Source: JAGGYK01 sp034716155
GTDB lineage: Bacteria; Desulfobacterota; Desulfomonilia; UBA1062
Assembly: GCA_034716155.1 (NCBI GenBank)
Contig: JAYEFR010000249.1
Span: 1 to 34,861, forward strand
DNA: 34,861 bases
Reading direction: 5' to 3'
In this document: piece after piece, positions 7,075 to 15,707 of the stretch
Layout of the letters: each line of letters opens with the position of its first letter
How positions within the stretch are numbered: position 1 is the stretch's first letter
Program-made: the position numbers and the translations under genes
Notes under the pieces: model-generated
Told to the model about the DNA's origin: nothing
Database searches by the model: none
Seen by the model: the letters and a program-made list of their open reading frames with translations, nothing else

Positions 7075-8433
7075 ATGAACAACATTACAGAACGAGACAG
7101 ACTTAATATATCTACAAAAATATTATACCTGTTCGGTGATATCGGGATATCCATGTGTCTCTCCGCCGTGGCATTCTTCATCCTTTTCTTTTATGCCGAT
7201 GTTGCCCACGTTAATCCTGCCCTGGTGGGCACGGCACTTTTGCTGGGAAAACTGTGAGACGCCGTAAATGACCCACTTTTCGGATGGATCTCTGACAGAA
7301 CCAAATCGCGTTACGGCAGGCGCAAGGTGTATCTCTATTACGGTTCTATTCCACTGGGTTTATCCTTTGCCCTGCTCTGGAGAATGCCGGAGGGCCTTTC
7401 AACAATTTTGACAGCGGTTTGGATTACAGCAACCTTCATCCTGTACTACAGTTTTATTACAGTCACGTCAGTATCCTACTATGCTATGACGCCTGAGCTC
7501 ACCCGAGATTATGATGAGCGAACCAGCCTGACCACATTTCGTATGATCGGCGGCACCATCGGCTATATGGCAGGGGCAGGGTTTCCGCCTTTTATTGCAG
7601 GGCTTTTTATGACAGCGAAAATCGGTTGGAGTATGATGGGCATAATGTTCGGGGCATTCGCCGTTCTCTGCCTCTATATCACCGCGTTTGGGGTTAAACA
7701 GAGAAAAGAGATAGAGGGCCCGCCTTCTAAACTCCCGGTAGGTAAATCGATCTTCACCTGCTTTAAGAACAAGCCGTTTAATTATCTGTTTATACAGACC
7801 ATGTTCACTGGCATGAGCTTTATGCTCGTCATGTCTTACACGGCATTCTTTCTTACCTATCAGCTTAATATGAAGGATCAAATTCCTATGGTTATGGTCT
7901 TGCTGCTAGTAACCATTGGGGCCTTTCTCTTTTTCTGGAAGTGGATTGCAGACAAATGGGCTAAGGGACCAACCTATGCCCTGGGGCTCTTTATCGGTTT
8001 TGGGGCTATGGCATCGACTTTTTTCCTCCCCCAGGGGGAAAGCATATGGATATATGTTATCATCTTTGTGGGCGGTTTTGGATTCTCGGCTCAATGGGTT
8101 CTACCCTGGTCAATCTTGCCCGACGTGGTAGAGTGCGATGAGCTGATAACAGGAGAACGACGGGAAGGGATGTACTATGGTGTAAAGGGTCTTGTAGATA
8201 AAATCTCCAATGCTCTGGCTTTATTTGTCGGAGGGTGGGTCTTACAGCTCTTCGGCTTTGTACCGGAAGTTGCGCAGACAGCAAACTCCCTTTTGGGTAT
8301 CAGGCTCTTTTTTGGCCCTATACCAGCACTCCTCACCTTTTTAAGCCTTCCACTTCTGATCTGGTTTCCCATAAACCGAAAGACACATGCTGATATCCTG
8401 GCCAAGCTGGAGCAAAAAAGGAAAGAGGGTTAA
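7075..8433 (+). pseudogene. GPH-family (glycoside-pentoside-hexuronide:cation) symporter with an in-frame TGA
   Basis: AGGAGG precedes ATG 7075. The frame is uninterrupted apart from one TGA at 7255-7257 and would give 452 residues, the normal length, with about 12 hydrophobic segments. The stop falls in the family's hallmark loop between helices 2 and 3: before it LLGKL, after it DAVNDPLFGWISDRT then KSRYGRRK. In relatives this position is Trp (G-R/K-L-W-D-A-x-x-D-P), so a single TGG to TGA change explains it. GPH carriers import sugars or sugar acids with Na+ or H+. The remainder of the gene is intact, which means the mutation is recent, is a sequencing error, or is rescued by restart at GTG 7327, which would lack the first two helices. 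It is the last gene of the catabolic cluster. Confidence 0.8.
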
Positions 8434-8659
8434 AGCTATTTAGCAAAATTTGGAATATGGACTTTTAAATCTAGCGATAGAAATCACCTGTCTCTATGGA
8501 GTATAGCGGATTAGAGGCCAAATGGATTGACTGGTTAGGCGAACTTGGTTGAGCTTATTATATCTTTATACATTAGAACCAACGACATAAGTCAAACGTA
8601 GACTTGACCCGTTCCCTTGTGTCAAGAATAAAGGCCTGGCCCCTTTGCTGTACGAATGA
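8434..8659. other. Intergenic stretch between the catabolic cluster and the minus-strand run
   Basis: No gene is supported. An 18-codon ORF at about 8496-8552 has no ribosome site. The stretch contains a degenerate motif copy (CATAAGTCAAACGTAGACTTGACCC, listed by position 8586-8610) and the clear copy 5. The symporter and cNMP-protein genes converge here, and no strong terminator hairpin was seen. Confidence 0.6.
8620..8643 (+). repeat. Dispersed motif, copy 5
   Basis: Reads from TGTCAAGAATAAAGG to CCTGGCCCC, the same form as copy 4 at 1471 (TGTCAAG, about six variable bases, AAGRCCTG, RCCCC). Together copies 4 and 5 bracket the 1983-8433 catabolic cluster in direct orientation. Confidence 0.7.
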
Positions 8660-9610
8660 TCACCAATCGACCCTTGCACATATGATATCTACATCAGTAT
8701 TTGCCTTTGCCGTGCCAGGTTGTTTTCTAAATACGCTTCCCGGGCCTATAAATCTTTTTTTGTTAAGGCCCTTTTCATCATAGTTTATTTCGACTACACC
8801 ATGGCTTACTATGGTTATGTCTCTTATGTGGTCCGGATTTATTTCCTGGCCTTTGGCAAAATGCCTATATGATATGTCATCCTTTATGAGATCAAGCTCG
8901 GGATCTATACGGAGGTCTTCCTTCGCCTTTTTGAGTATACGCTCAATATACACAGACTCTAAGGCATTATAGACATTAGGATATTTTGTGCAGAGATCTC
9001 TTAGCGGTTTTCCTGGTATTTTTAATAACATGCCCTTACTCTTGGCCTTCACTGCTGCAGATCGCCTTGTATGGTGAAAGAACCCTATCTCTCCAAAGAT
9101 ATCTCCTTCGTCCATTATTGCAACTGCATTTCCATCTCGTACCACCTCAAGTTTGCCTTCTATGATGATATAGATCTCCTCGCCCGCAGTCCCCTGTTTT
9201 AAGATGATTTGCCCTTTAGAGGTGTTTTGTATATCCATAATGTCTAAGAAATCCACGAATTCATTTTGCTCCAGCCCCTTAAACAGGAGTATATCTTCTT
9301 TATTTATGAGGGATGCACTCTCATAAAACTCTTTTTGGGCATCACCTGTAAGCCCCATGGATTCGTAAAGCTTTATAAGTAGCGCCTCTACCTTTGGTTT
9401 TGCCCCTAGAATGGTCTTGGCGCTCTTTGCTGCTGCGATAGCCTTTAGGGTAGAGCCCTGCCTTAAATATGCCCGGGCACTGGATTCAAATAGATGGAGC
9501 GTCTTCTCAAAGTTGCCCTTTGATCCTGCATGTCTTGCCAGCCTGAGTATATCCTTTGGACTGAGGTCCTTTTCCATTTTTTTTGATCCCTTTATTGATC
9601 TTCGGGTCAT
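8660..9610 (-). CDS. Cyclic-nucleotide-binding-domain protein with helical N-terminus
   Basis: A 316-residue protein starting at ATG 9610; AAGGAGG at 9620-9626 sits nine bases upstream and rules out a ten-residue longer form. Residues about 15-95 are helical repeats of TPR type (SKGNFEKTLHLFESSARAYL, then KPKVEALLIKLYESMG). Residues about 105-225 are a canonical CNB domain: ILKQGTAGEEIYIIIEGKLEV, the phosphate-binding-cassette-like GDIFGEIGFFHHTRRSAAVK. The cassette has FGEIGFF and RRSA, close to the cNMP consensus FGExAL...RxA. A third region ends in VSHGVVEINY and FIGPGSVF, which looks like a second, degraded CNB fold. There is no HTH, so it is not a CRP-type regulator; it probably senses a nucleotide or serves as a protein scaffold. 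It is last in the minus-strand run. Confidence 0.78.
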   Translation of the reverse strand: MTRRSIKGSKKMEKDLSPKDILRLARHAGSKGNFEKTLHLFESSARAYLRQGSTLKAIAAAKSAKTILGAKPKVEALLIKLYESMGLTGDAQKEFYESASLINKEDILLFKGLEQNEFVDFLDIMDIQNTSKGQIILKQGTAGEEIYIIIEGKLEVVRDGNAVAIMDEGDIFGEIGFFHHTRRSAAVKAKSKGMLLKIPGKPLRDLCTKYPNVYNALESVYIERILKKAKEDLRIDPELDLIKDDISYRHFAKGQEINPDHIRDITIVSHGVVEINYDEKGLNKKRFIGPGSVFRKQPGTAKANTDVDIICARVDW

Positions 9611-9745
9611 CTGAAACCACCTCCTTAAATAAAATATCAATCCTACTTAAGTAACTTATTAAACCCTACACAATATGGTGTGTTTTGGTAAAGCTAAATC
9701 TACTGCACATAGATGTGATATTCAAAGATGATGTTGCAGGATTGA

Positions 9746-10807
9746 TTAAAAGTAGTGCTTTTTTATAAAGCTTGCTATATTATGGCCTGCCTTTCCATCC
9801 CCAAAGGGACTTCCCGTCTCTGGTATAGACCTTTCACCCATATCGGAGACTGCTTGATATATGGCAGATGCATCCCCATCTACCAGACAGTTTCCGTCTA
9901 ACTCTATAGTCTCAGGCCATTCCGTGTTTTTTCTTACAGTAACGCAAGGTGTCTTTAAGATAAGCGCTTCTTTTTGAACTCCACCGGAGTCTGTAATAAT
10001 GCACTTTGCGTCTCTTTCCATGGCGATCATCTCGAGATATCCTACAGGATCGATTAAAGATAAACCCTTTTCATGATCGGAGATAATATCACTGTGAAGG
10101 TTCATTGTCCTTGGGTGTATGGGGAATATTACGGATATATCTTTTGCAATGAGATTAAGTCCCTTCCATATACCCATAAACCTTTTCTTATCGTCTGTAT
10201 TTCCAGCCCTGTGTATAGTAGCCAATACAAAAGGCCTCTTGTATGGATGGGCCGCCTTTATCTTAGAGAACATCATTAATGCATCCACCATGACATCGCC
10301 CGTCAGAACACCTTTTAATCCTTCCGCCTTTAATAATTTAATAGCCCTTTTAGTGGGACAGAACAGATGTTCAGATATGTGGTCTGTTACCTTCCGGTTG
10401 ATTTCTTCCGGCATATACTTGTCAAAACTTCTCAGACCCGCCTCCACGTGTGCCACTGGTATCCCCAGCTTTACTGTTGCGAGCGCGCCTGCAAGAGTCG
10501 AGTTTGTATCCCCGTATACCAATGTTAAGGCGGGATTTTCTTTTTGCAAGACCGCTTCTATGAGAGGGAGCATCTCGGCTGTTTGTCTGGCATGGCTTGC
10601 TGATCCCACACCCAGATTATAGTCAGGGGTATCAAGTTTAAGTTGCTGAAAGTGCATATCCGACATGGGATAGTCATAGTGCTGACCAGTATGGATTATC
10701 TTATGGGGGATGTTAAGAGATTTGAGGGCATTTGCGATTGGGGCAAGTTTTATAAATTGAGGACGAGCGCCTACTATGCTGATCACATTATTTATCATTA
10801 TTCCCAT
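9746..10807 (-). CDS. wecB: UDP-N-acetylglucosamine 2-epimerase (non-hydrolysing)
   Basis: A 353-residue protein. It carries the family opening SIVGARPQFIKLAPI, then HTGQHYD, VYGDTNSTLAGALA, HVEAGLRSFDKYMPEEINR, a HRAGNTDD loop, and a C-terminal ITDSGGVQKEA with the downstream RKNTEWPET that binds the UDP moiety. These residues identify a non-hydrolysing epimerase of the WecB/MnaA group, which interconverts UDP-GlcNAc and UDP-ManNAc in the cytoplasm to supply surface polysaccharide. The length matches the usual 360-380 within a few residues. An AAAGG site lies four bases before ATG 10807; a second ATG at residue 4 is also possible. It starts 14 bases after the SPOR gene and is likely co-transcribed with it. 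No other polysaccharide genes are nearby, so it probably serves a dispersed pathway. Confidence 0.92.
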   Translation of the reverse strand: MGIMINNVISIVGARPQFIKLAPIANALKSLNIPHKIIHTGQHYDYPMSDMHFQQLKLDTPDYNLGVGSASHARQTAEMLPLIEAVLQKENPALTLVYGDTNSTLAGALATVKLGIPVAHVEAGLRSFDKYMPEEINRKVTDHISEHLFCPTKRAIKLLKAEGLKGVLTGDVMVDALMMFSKIKAAHPYKRPFVLATIHRAGNTDDKKRFMGIWKGLNLIAKDISVIFPIHPRTMNLHSDIISDHEKGLSLIDPVGYLEMIAMERDAKCIITDSGGVQKEALILKTPCVTVRKNTEWPETIELDGNCLVDGDASAIYQAVSDMGERSIPETGSPFGDGKAGHNIASFIKKHYF

Positions 10808-10821
10808 TCATCCTTTAAATA

Positions 10822-11346
10822 TCATCGCATTCTTACCACTATGCATTCTTTGCCCAGATCAGTTGAGAGTTTCTTTCTATATCTATCGGCCACTGACTTT
10901 TTGGGGAAAGTCCCCCATTGTACAAGGTACCAATCCCCTCTTTTCCTTATGTTACAGTTCAGCCTCTTTTTCTTGAGATCAGAAGTAAATCCTTTAGCCT
11001 TTTCATAGGATTTGAATGCTGCTATCTGGACGCAGTAATGGCTGCCCCTCAAGGATGGGTGCTGGTCTTGAGGATATAAGATATCATAAAAGGAGTATTT
11101 AAAATCATTGGTGGCTCCCTTGATGGTTTTATCTTCCAACTTCTCTTTATTATCTCTATCTTGTTTAAAATAGGAGAGAATCTTTTTGTATTCTCCTGGG
11201 TCAAAGGGGATCCCCGGCAGGTAAATAACATTATAAAATAGCAGGGTAGCCCCTACAAAAAAAGAAAGTGATATTAGAAACAACAGTATGTTTTTTACTA
11301 AGGATTGTTTCTTTAGTTTGCGTTTTGTTTTCCTTTTTTTCGGCAT
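10822..11346 (-). CDS. Membrane-anchored SPOR-domain protein
   Basis: A 174-residue protein with a Lys/Arg-rich cytoplasmic N-terminus (about 18 residues), one transmembrane helix at about residues 19-43 (NILLFLISLSFFVGATLLF), a linker, and a C-terminal SPOR domain at about 103-173 (YCVQIAAFKSYEKAKGFTSD and WYLVQWGTFPKKSVADRY). SPOR domains bind denuded peptidoglycan glycan strands at the division septum, so the protein is likely a bitopic cell-envelope protein of the FtsN/DedD style, with the domain in the periplasm. The ATG lies six bases after the argS stop, and the ribosome site (GAGG) is inside argS. An argS followed by a SPOR gene is a familiar pairing in proteobacteria. It has no enzymatic motif. 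Confidence 0.85.
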   Translation of the reverse strand: MPKKRKTKRKLKKQSLVKNILLFLISLSFFVGATLLFYNVIYLPGIPFDPGEYKKILSYFKQDRDNKEKLEDKTIKGATNDFKYSFYDILYPQDQHPSLRGSHYCVQIAAFKSYEKAKGFTSDLKKKRLNCNIRKRGDWYLVQWGTFPKKSVADRYRKKLSTDLGKECIVVRMR

Positions 11347-11352
11347 TTGTAT

Positions 11353-13014
11353 CTACATTACCTCAGGCGCATCTATTCCCATAAGTGAAAGTGCGTTTGA
11401 GATTACCTGTCTAACTGCATCTATAAGCACCAACCTTGCCAGTGTGATGCCCTTGTCTTCGGATATTACCCTATTCTTATTATAAAATCTATGAAATGAT
11501 GAGGCAAGATCCATAAGGTAGAAGGAAAGACGATGTGGTTCTAATGCGCTTGCACATGAAATGAGTAGCGTTGGGTATGCTGCAAGGATTTTTATCAATT
11601 CCAGGTCGTCTCCTTTTGTAAGATGTTTAAGATCTGCGTTTTCTATATCCGGAGCCAAGTCTTCCTTGGATGCCTTCTTTAGTATGGAACATGTCCTTGC
11701 GTGTGCATATTGTATATAGAAAACAGGATTTTCCTCGCTCCTCTTCTTTGCGAGTTCTATATCGAATTCCAGATGGCTACCTGAGCGGCGCATGAGGAAG
11801 AAATATCGGGTTGCATCTTTTCCCACCTCATCCATAATTTCTCTCAAGGTGATAAACTCGCCTGCCCTTGTGGACATCGATACAGGGATGCCTTCTCTTA
11901 CCAGGGAGACTAACTGGATCAAAAGCGCATGGAACTGGTCAGGGTCTGCGCCGAAGGCCTCGATGGCAGCCTTCATCCTGGGCACATAACCATGATGGTC
12001 TGCGCCCCATATGTCTATTATCCATTCAAATCCTCTCTCCAGCTTATCTTTGTGATATGCAATGTCTGATGCAAAGTATGTAAGAGAATTATCTTGTTTT
12101 TTTAATACCCTATCCTTTTCATCGCCAAATTTTGCAGTTTTAAACCAGAGAGCTCCATCATCCTCATAGATGAGTCCTTTATCTTCAAGCCATGATAAGG
12201 TATTTTCGATCGCACCCTTTTTAAAGAGTGATGCTTCGCTGAACCACTTGTCGAAGTGCACATCAAACATATCGAGATCACGCCTTATGCCATCCAGCAT
12301 CTTTTTGCCGGCAAATTTTTTGGAGGCATCTACTGCATCATCTGTGGAATAGGTTAATAATTTCTCCCCATAACATTCTTTTAATTCAGAGGCGAGATCT
12401 TTGATATACTCACCCTGGTATCCATCTTCAGGAAAGGGTTTTTTCTGGCTACAGAGCTCCAGGTAACGCAGGAAGACAGATCTCCCAAGGATCTCCATCT
12501 GGTTGCCCACATCATTTATATAGTATTCTTTTTGTACATCAAACCCGGTTGCATCAAGTATCCTTGCCAGGCTGTCACCAACAGCAGCCCCTCTTCCATG
12601 GCCTATGTGAAGCGGTCCTGTTGGATTTGCGCTTACAAATTCAATCTGCACCTTTTTTTTAGCGCCGTATTTGCTGGTGCCGAATCTATCTTTTTGTATG
12701 TGTATGTCCCTCAAGATATTTATCCAGTATGCAGGTCTGATATAAAAATTGATAAAACCAGGGCCGGCGATAACGACCTTTTCAAAGATGTCCTGATAAG
12801 ATCTTATGGCATCCGCTATTATCCCTGCGATCTCCCTGGGCGCTTTTTTGGCCTTGGATGCCATGACCATGGCGATATTTGTTGCAAAATCTCCGAGCTC
12901 TTTATTTGGAGGGATCTCCACGATATCATCATTTAGCTCTATGCCGGGGATATCGCCTTTATCGATGAGATCATTGATTGTATTTCTTAATATTGCTTCC
13001 ACCTTGGACTTCAT
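11353..13014 (-). CDS. argS: Arginyl-tRNA synthetase
   Basis: A 553-residue class I aminoacyl-tRNA synthetase. The N-terminal Add-1 domain (about 1-110) is followed by SANPTGPLHIGHGRGA with the HIGH signature at 136-139. IWGADHHGYVPRMKA and SMSTRAGEFITL follow; the latter stands where ArgRS has a relaxed KMSKS loop. The C-terminal anticodon-binding (DALR) domain has SSFHRFYNKN. It attaches arginine to tRNA-Arg, which requires the tRNA for activation. A GGGGTG site precedes ATG 13014. Upstream there is a perfect -35 hexamer (TTGACA, read on the minus strand at 13069-13074), but no good -10 at 16-18 bases, so the promoter is uncertain. It heads the minus-strand run argS, SPOR, wecB, cNMP protein. 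Confidence 0.96.
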   Translation of the reverse strand: MKSKVEAILRNTINDLIDKGDIPGIELNDDIVEIPPNKELGDFATNIAMVMASKAKKAPREIAGIIADAIRSYQDIFEKVVIAGPGFINFYIRPAYWINILRDIHIQKDRFGTSKYGAKKKVQIEFVSANPTGPLHIGHGRGAAVGDSLARILDATGFDVQKEYYINDVGNQMEILGRSVFLRYLELCSQKKPFPEDGYQGEYIKDLASELKECYGEKLLTYSTDDAVDASKKFAGKKMLDGIRRDLDMFDVHFDKWFSEASLFKKGAIENTLSWLEDKGLIYEDDGALWFKTAKFGDEKDRVLKKQDNSLTYFASDIAYHKDKLERGFEWIIDIWGADHHGYVPRMKAAIEAFGADPDQFHALLIQLVSLVREGIPVSMSTRAGEFITLREIMDEVGKDATRYFFLMRRSGSHLEFDIELAKKRSEENPVFYIQYAHARTCSILKKASKEDLAPDIENADLKHLTKGDDLELIKILAAYPTLLISCASALEPHRLSFYLMDLASSFHRFYNKNRVISEDKGITLARLVLIDAVRQVISNALSLMGIDAPEVM

Positions 13015-13092
13015 TCAGCACCCCATTTTTTTATAGACTTAGCATGATTTTTCAAATTAATGCTGTCCTGTCAATACAAATCATGTGTAATT

Positions 13093-13113
13093 AGTCAGGA
13101 GTCAGGAGTCAGG
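13093..13113 (+). repeat. Three tandem heptamers AGTCAGG
   Basis: Three exact copies of AGTCAGG in a row, followed by ATAAAAAGG. They stand immediately before a four-helix-bundle gene remnant. Heptamer arrays of other sequence occur at 24269-24296 and 24410-24430. Confidence 0.85.
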
Positions 13114-13129
13114 ATAAAAAGGGGAACCC

Positions 13130-13297
13130 GCTAAGGATTTTCAGAACTTGATTGTTTGGGAAAAGGCACATCGATTTGTTTTATACATGTACCGTCTGAG
13201 CAATAGTCTCCTAAAGAATGAGCCTTACCAATATGTTGTAGGGTATATTTCTCTTAAGCTGAGAGCTGATTGCTGTTTTTATATAAAAATTTGTTAA
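13130..13297 (+). pseudogene. Four-helix-bundle protein (S23 / IVP family) remnant
   Basis: Fifty-five codons read KDFQNLIVWEKAHRFVLYMY, then RLSNSLLKNEPYQYVV, to a TAA at 13295. DFxxLxVWxKAH followed by a Tyr-rich helix is the signature of the four-helix-bundle family first noted as proteins in 23S rRNA intervening sequences and common as short genes in environmental genomes. These proteins have about 115-125 residues, so only the first helix and part of the second survive. There is no start codon in frame after the preceding TAA. The sequence beyond the stop is taken up by the hairpin repeat at 13303. Confidence 0.6.
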
Positions 13298-13302
13298 ATC
13301 GA

Positions 13303-13356
13303 GAACCAATCGAAAGGCAAAGAAGACTGGTTTCGCTTTTTACCTCACGATTTGGA
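13303..13356 (+). repeat. Hairpin-forming dispersed repeat, copy 1
   Basis: Begins GAACCAATCGAAAGGCAAAG and ends TTTTTACCTCACGATTTGG. It aligns without gaps to 32637-32690. The two ends are inverted (AATCGAAAGG against CCTCACGATT), so the RNA would fold with about 20 bases in the loop; the stem has a mismatch in this copy. The remainder of the 13015-13465 gap, apart from the heptamers and remnant, holds nothing I can identify. Confidence 0.75.
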
Positions 13357-13465
13357 TATACTCAGGGAGGAACCAACGCATTTTTTCATGCCTTCCGCCT
13401 CTTGCAAATGGGTCTTCCGGGATGGCCATGGGTATCTATAGAAGATTGTTGAGGGTACTATGGCA

Positions 13466-14557
13466 TTACCTGAAATGTATCACAACGACGTCTTCATCCC
13501 TTAGGGTAAACTCTTTACCTTCGGTAAGTACACGACCTGCCTCTTTTGCCCCTGACATGCCGTTGTATTTGATGAAGCCTTCAAATGGTACAACATCTGC
13601 CTTTATAAATCCCGTCTGGATATCCGAGTGGATGAGCCCTGCTGCATCATAAAGGGTTCCGCCATCCTTCAGTGTCCATGCCCGTAGCTCCTTTCCAACA
13701 GGTGTGTAGAATGTAATCAGATTTAAGAGTTCATAGCATGCCCTTATCAATGCATTGGTGCCTGAACCCTTGAGGCCTACTGATTCAAGAAATTCCTGAC
13801 GGTCTTCTGTCTCCAATTCTGATGCCTCTAATTCGAATTTGGCACAGATAGGTATTATGGTTATGTTCTTCTCATCTCCCCATTGTTGGATTGCCTTTAG
13901 ATATTTAGAACCAGACGTGATACCCTCTTCATCTATGTTGGCCACAACAATGTATGGCTTTGCTGTAAGCAATCCCATAGCCTTCATCCGGGAAGGGCTG
14001 ATGTCCACATCTGTATCTATTATACCCTTTCCTTTGGAGAGTTCATCGATTAGGTGAGACAAAAGATCAAGATCAATGTCTAAGCTGTCCTTTTTATCCA
14101 CTTTCATGCTCTTCTTAATGGAGGCTATTCTTTTCTCCAGCAATTCAAGGTCTGCCATAATGAGCTCGGTTATTATTACCTCCATATCTGATACAGGATC
14201 TATCTTCCCATATACATGGGAGATGTCCGGGTCTTCAAAGCATCTTACTATGTGAATTATGGTATCTACCCCTCTTATCTCACCTAAAAACTGGTTGCCC
14301 AGGCCTTCTCCCTTGTGCGCATTTTTTACCAAACCGGCAATATCAAAGATTTCCAGTGTGGTAGGAGTAACCTTTTCCGGTTTTACAATCTCTGCAATCA
14401 GTTGAAGGTTTTTATCGGGGACACTCACGATCCCTACATTGGGGTCTATAGTACAGAAAGGATAACTCTCTGCCGGTGCGTTAGCACCTGCGATGAGATT
14501 GAACAATGTAGACTTGCCTGCATTTGGAAGCCCTACAATGCCACAGCAAAATCCCAT
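13466..14557 (-). CDS. ychF: Ribosome-associated ATPase YchF (OBG family)
   Basis: A 363-residue protein of normal family length. The P-loop GLPNAGKST is at residues 9-17, DIAGLVKNAHKGEGLGNQFL forms switch II / G3, and VANIDEEG replaces the NKxD motif. The last feature is what makes YchF prefer ATP to GTP. The C-terminal TGS domain has LITFYTPVGKELRAWTL and ends GKEFTLRDEDVVVIHFR, nearly universal in the family. YchF binds ribosomes and is implicated in translation and oxidative-stress responses. GGGGAGGG eight bases before ATG 14557 is a strong ribosome site. It is downstream of the MOSC and GAF genes on the same strand. Confidence 0.96.
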   Translation of the reverse strand: MGFCCGIVGLPNAGKSTLFNLIAGANAPAESYPFCTIDPNVGIVSVPDKNLQLIAEIVKPEKVTPTTLEIFDIAGLVKNAHKGEGLGNQFLGEIRGVDTIIHIVRCFEDPDISHVYGKIDPVSDMEVIITELIMADLELLEKRIASIKKSMKVDKKDSLDIDLDLLSHLIDELSKGKGIIDTDVDISPSRMKAMGLLTAKPYIVVANIDEEGITSGSKYLKAIQQWGDEKNITIIPICAKFELEASELETEDRQEFLESVGLKGSGTNALIRACYELLNLITFYTPVGKELRAWTLKDGGTLYDAAGLIHSDIQTGFIKADVVPFEGFIKYNGMSGAKEAGRVLTEGKEFTLRDEDVVVIHFR

Positions 14558-14602
14558 TAGCTTCCCTCCCCGGATTTGTAAATAATTTATTATATATTAT
14601 AC

Positions 14603-15097
14603 TTATATCTTACTGAGATCTACACGGCCCAAAATGGCGCCTAGTAGCTCTGCTATGGTTGAGAGCACAAGCATATCATTGTTATTGAAACTGCCAGACT
14701 TCTTATCTGCCAGATTTAACACACCCTTTATCTCCTCACCATGTTTTATCAATACACTTATAAATGATTTTGTGGAATACTTCTCTTTATTGGTAATGCC
14801 GATTTCCTCTTCGATATTCTTTATCAATAAGGAACTATTACGAGCCAGCGCAAGATTCATAATACTTTCTTGCTCCGATGTAATATTTATAAAAGGGTCG
14901 TTTCCTATATCTTTATGATTATGGGCCTTTAACTCGAGTCCATCTGATGTTGGATTTTTTATGAACAGAGAACAGTACCTGGCTTTTAGAACCCTTGGAA
15001 GGTGATCGGTTATAATATCTAGTGTGGCTGATATATTTTTTGCCTGATTGAGTTCCTTTGCTAAATCGTATAGATTTTCTAAATAGGACTTATTCAT
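14603..15097 (-). CDS. Stand-alone GAF-domain protein
   Basis: A 164-residue protein made of one GAF domain (about residues 5-155): NISATLDIITDHLPRVLKAR, YCSLFIKNPT, SFISVLIKHGEEIKGVLNLA and a closing LLGAILGRV helix. GAF domains bind small ligands or tetrapyrroles, or act as dimerisation modules; no enzymatic or DNA-binding partner is fused here. The start is ATG 15097, because GGAGGA lies seven bases upstream; the five-residue longer form would start inside that site. It is 24 bases after the MOSC gene and 45 before ychF, all on one strand. Its GAF resembles in layout that of the histidine kinase at 27484, but no direct link is shown. Confidence 0.78.
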   Translation of the reverse strand: MNKSYLENLYDLAKELNQAKNISATLDIITDHLPRVLKARYCSLFIKNPTSDGLELKAHNHKDIGNDPFINITSEQESIMNLALARNSSLLIKNIEEEIGITNKEKYSTKSFISVLIKHGEEIKGVLNLADKKSGSFNNNDMLVLSTIAELLGAILGRVDLSKI

Positions 15098-15121
15098 AAA
15101 TCTATCCTCCATAAAGAATCT

Positions 15122-15571
15122 TTATAGATTCTCATCGGAATGTGTATCTTCAATGATTAGGATCTCATCGCCCCTTGTTATCCTTCCTGGTTTTATGACA
15201 TTTGCGAATATGCCATATTTCGGGAGCAAAGAGCGCCCTTTGAAAGAATATGTGTGAGATTGGTCTACATGCTTGCCTAATTGTACTACCTTGAGGATGA
15301 CTTTACCTGCCTTTATTAGGTCTCCTACCTTAATACCGGATAAATCAATGCCCTGAGTTGTGATATTTTCCGCAAAACAACCTGGGGGGAAATCCCTGGC
15401 ATCACCTAATTCTGTGTTTACTGCCTCATAGGGCAGGATACTTACCTGCATGGATGCGCCCTCATGTGCGTCTTTCTCTACTCCTACTTGCAGATCAATA
15501 TCAATTGAAGTAATACCCTTTTTGGGGTTTTGTTTATCTTTTGATATGTTTACAGATAAGACCTTTCCCAC
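15122..15571 (-). CDS. MOSC-domain protein
   Basis: A 149-residue protein. The MOSC signature is seen in VGVEKDAHEGASMQVSILP, PPGCFAENITTQGIDLSGIKVGD and LKVVQLGKHV; the GCFAENI segment supplies the conserved Cys of the fold. MOSC domains bind or transfer sulfur or metal-sulfur groups to targets such as molybdenum cofactor; short stand-alone forms like this are often linked to molybdopterin handling. The start is GTG 15571, supported by AAGGAGG eight bases upstream. No moa or mob genes are in the window to confirm the role. It is the first gene of a minus-strand run (MOSC, GAF, ychF). Confidence 0.82.
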   Translation of the reverse strand: MGKVLSVNISKDKQNPKKGITSIDIDLQVGVEKDAHEGASMQVSILPYEAVNTELGDARDFPPGCFAENITTQGIDLSGIKVGDLIKAGKVILKVVQLGKHVDQSHTYSFKGRSLLPKYGIFANVIKPGRITRGDEILIIEDTHSDENL

Positions 15572-15707
15572 TGTCTAAGCCTCCTTCTGGTATGCCTGGT
15601 TTTATACTTAATAATTCATATTTACAAGAATATATCAAAAAAAGGACAGAATACGTATATTGTTTCGCCATGGCGGAAAGCAATATCTAACTAGTTATAA
15701 TCAACAG

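Noticed and set aside
7255..7257. TGA inside the symporter read as Trp or selenocysteine
   Set aside because: TGA ends other genes here (for example at 4598 and 20105), no SECIS-like hairpin was seen, and the conserved residue is Trp (a one-base change), so a nonsense mutation is simpler.
10119..10622. 167-codon plus-strand ORF as a gene
   Set aside because: It is antisense to wecB, whose family motifs fill the region on the minus strand.
13370..13465. Minus-strand peptide MAIPEDPFARGGRHEKMRW as a gene fragment
   Set aside because: It is protein-like over about 29 codons but too short, with no ribosome site and no family I recognise.
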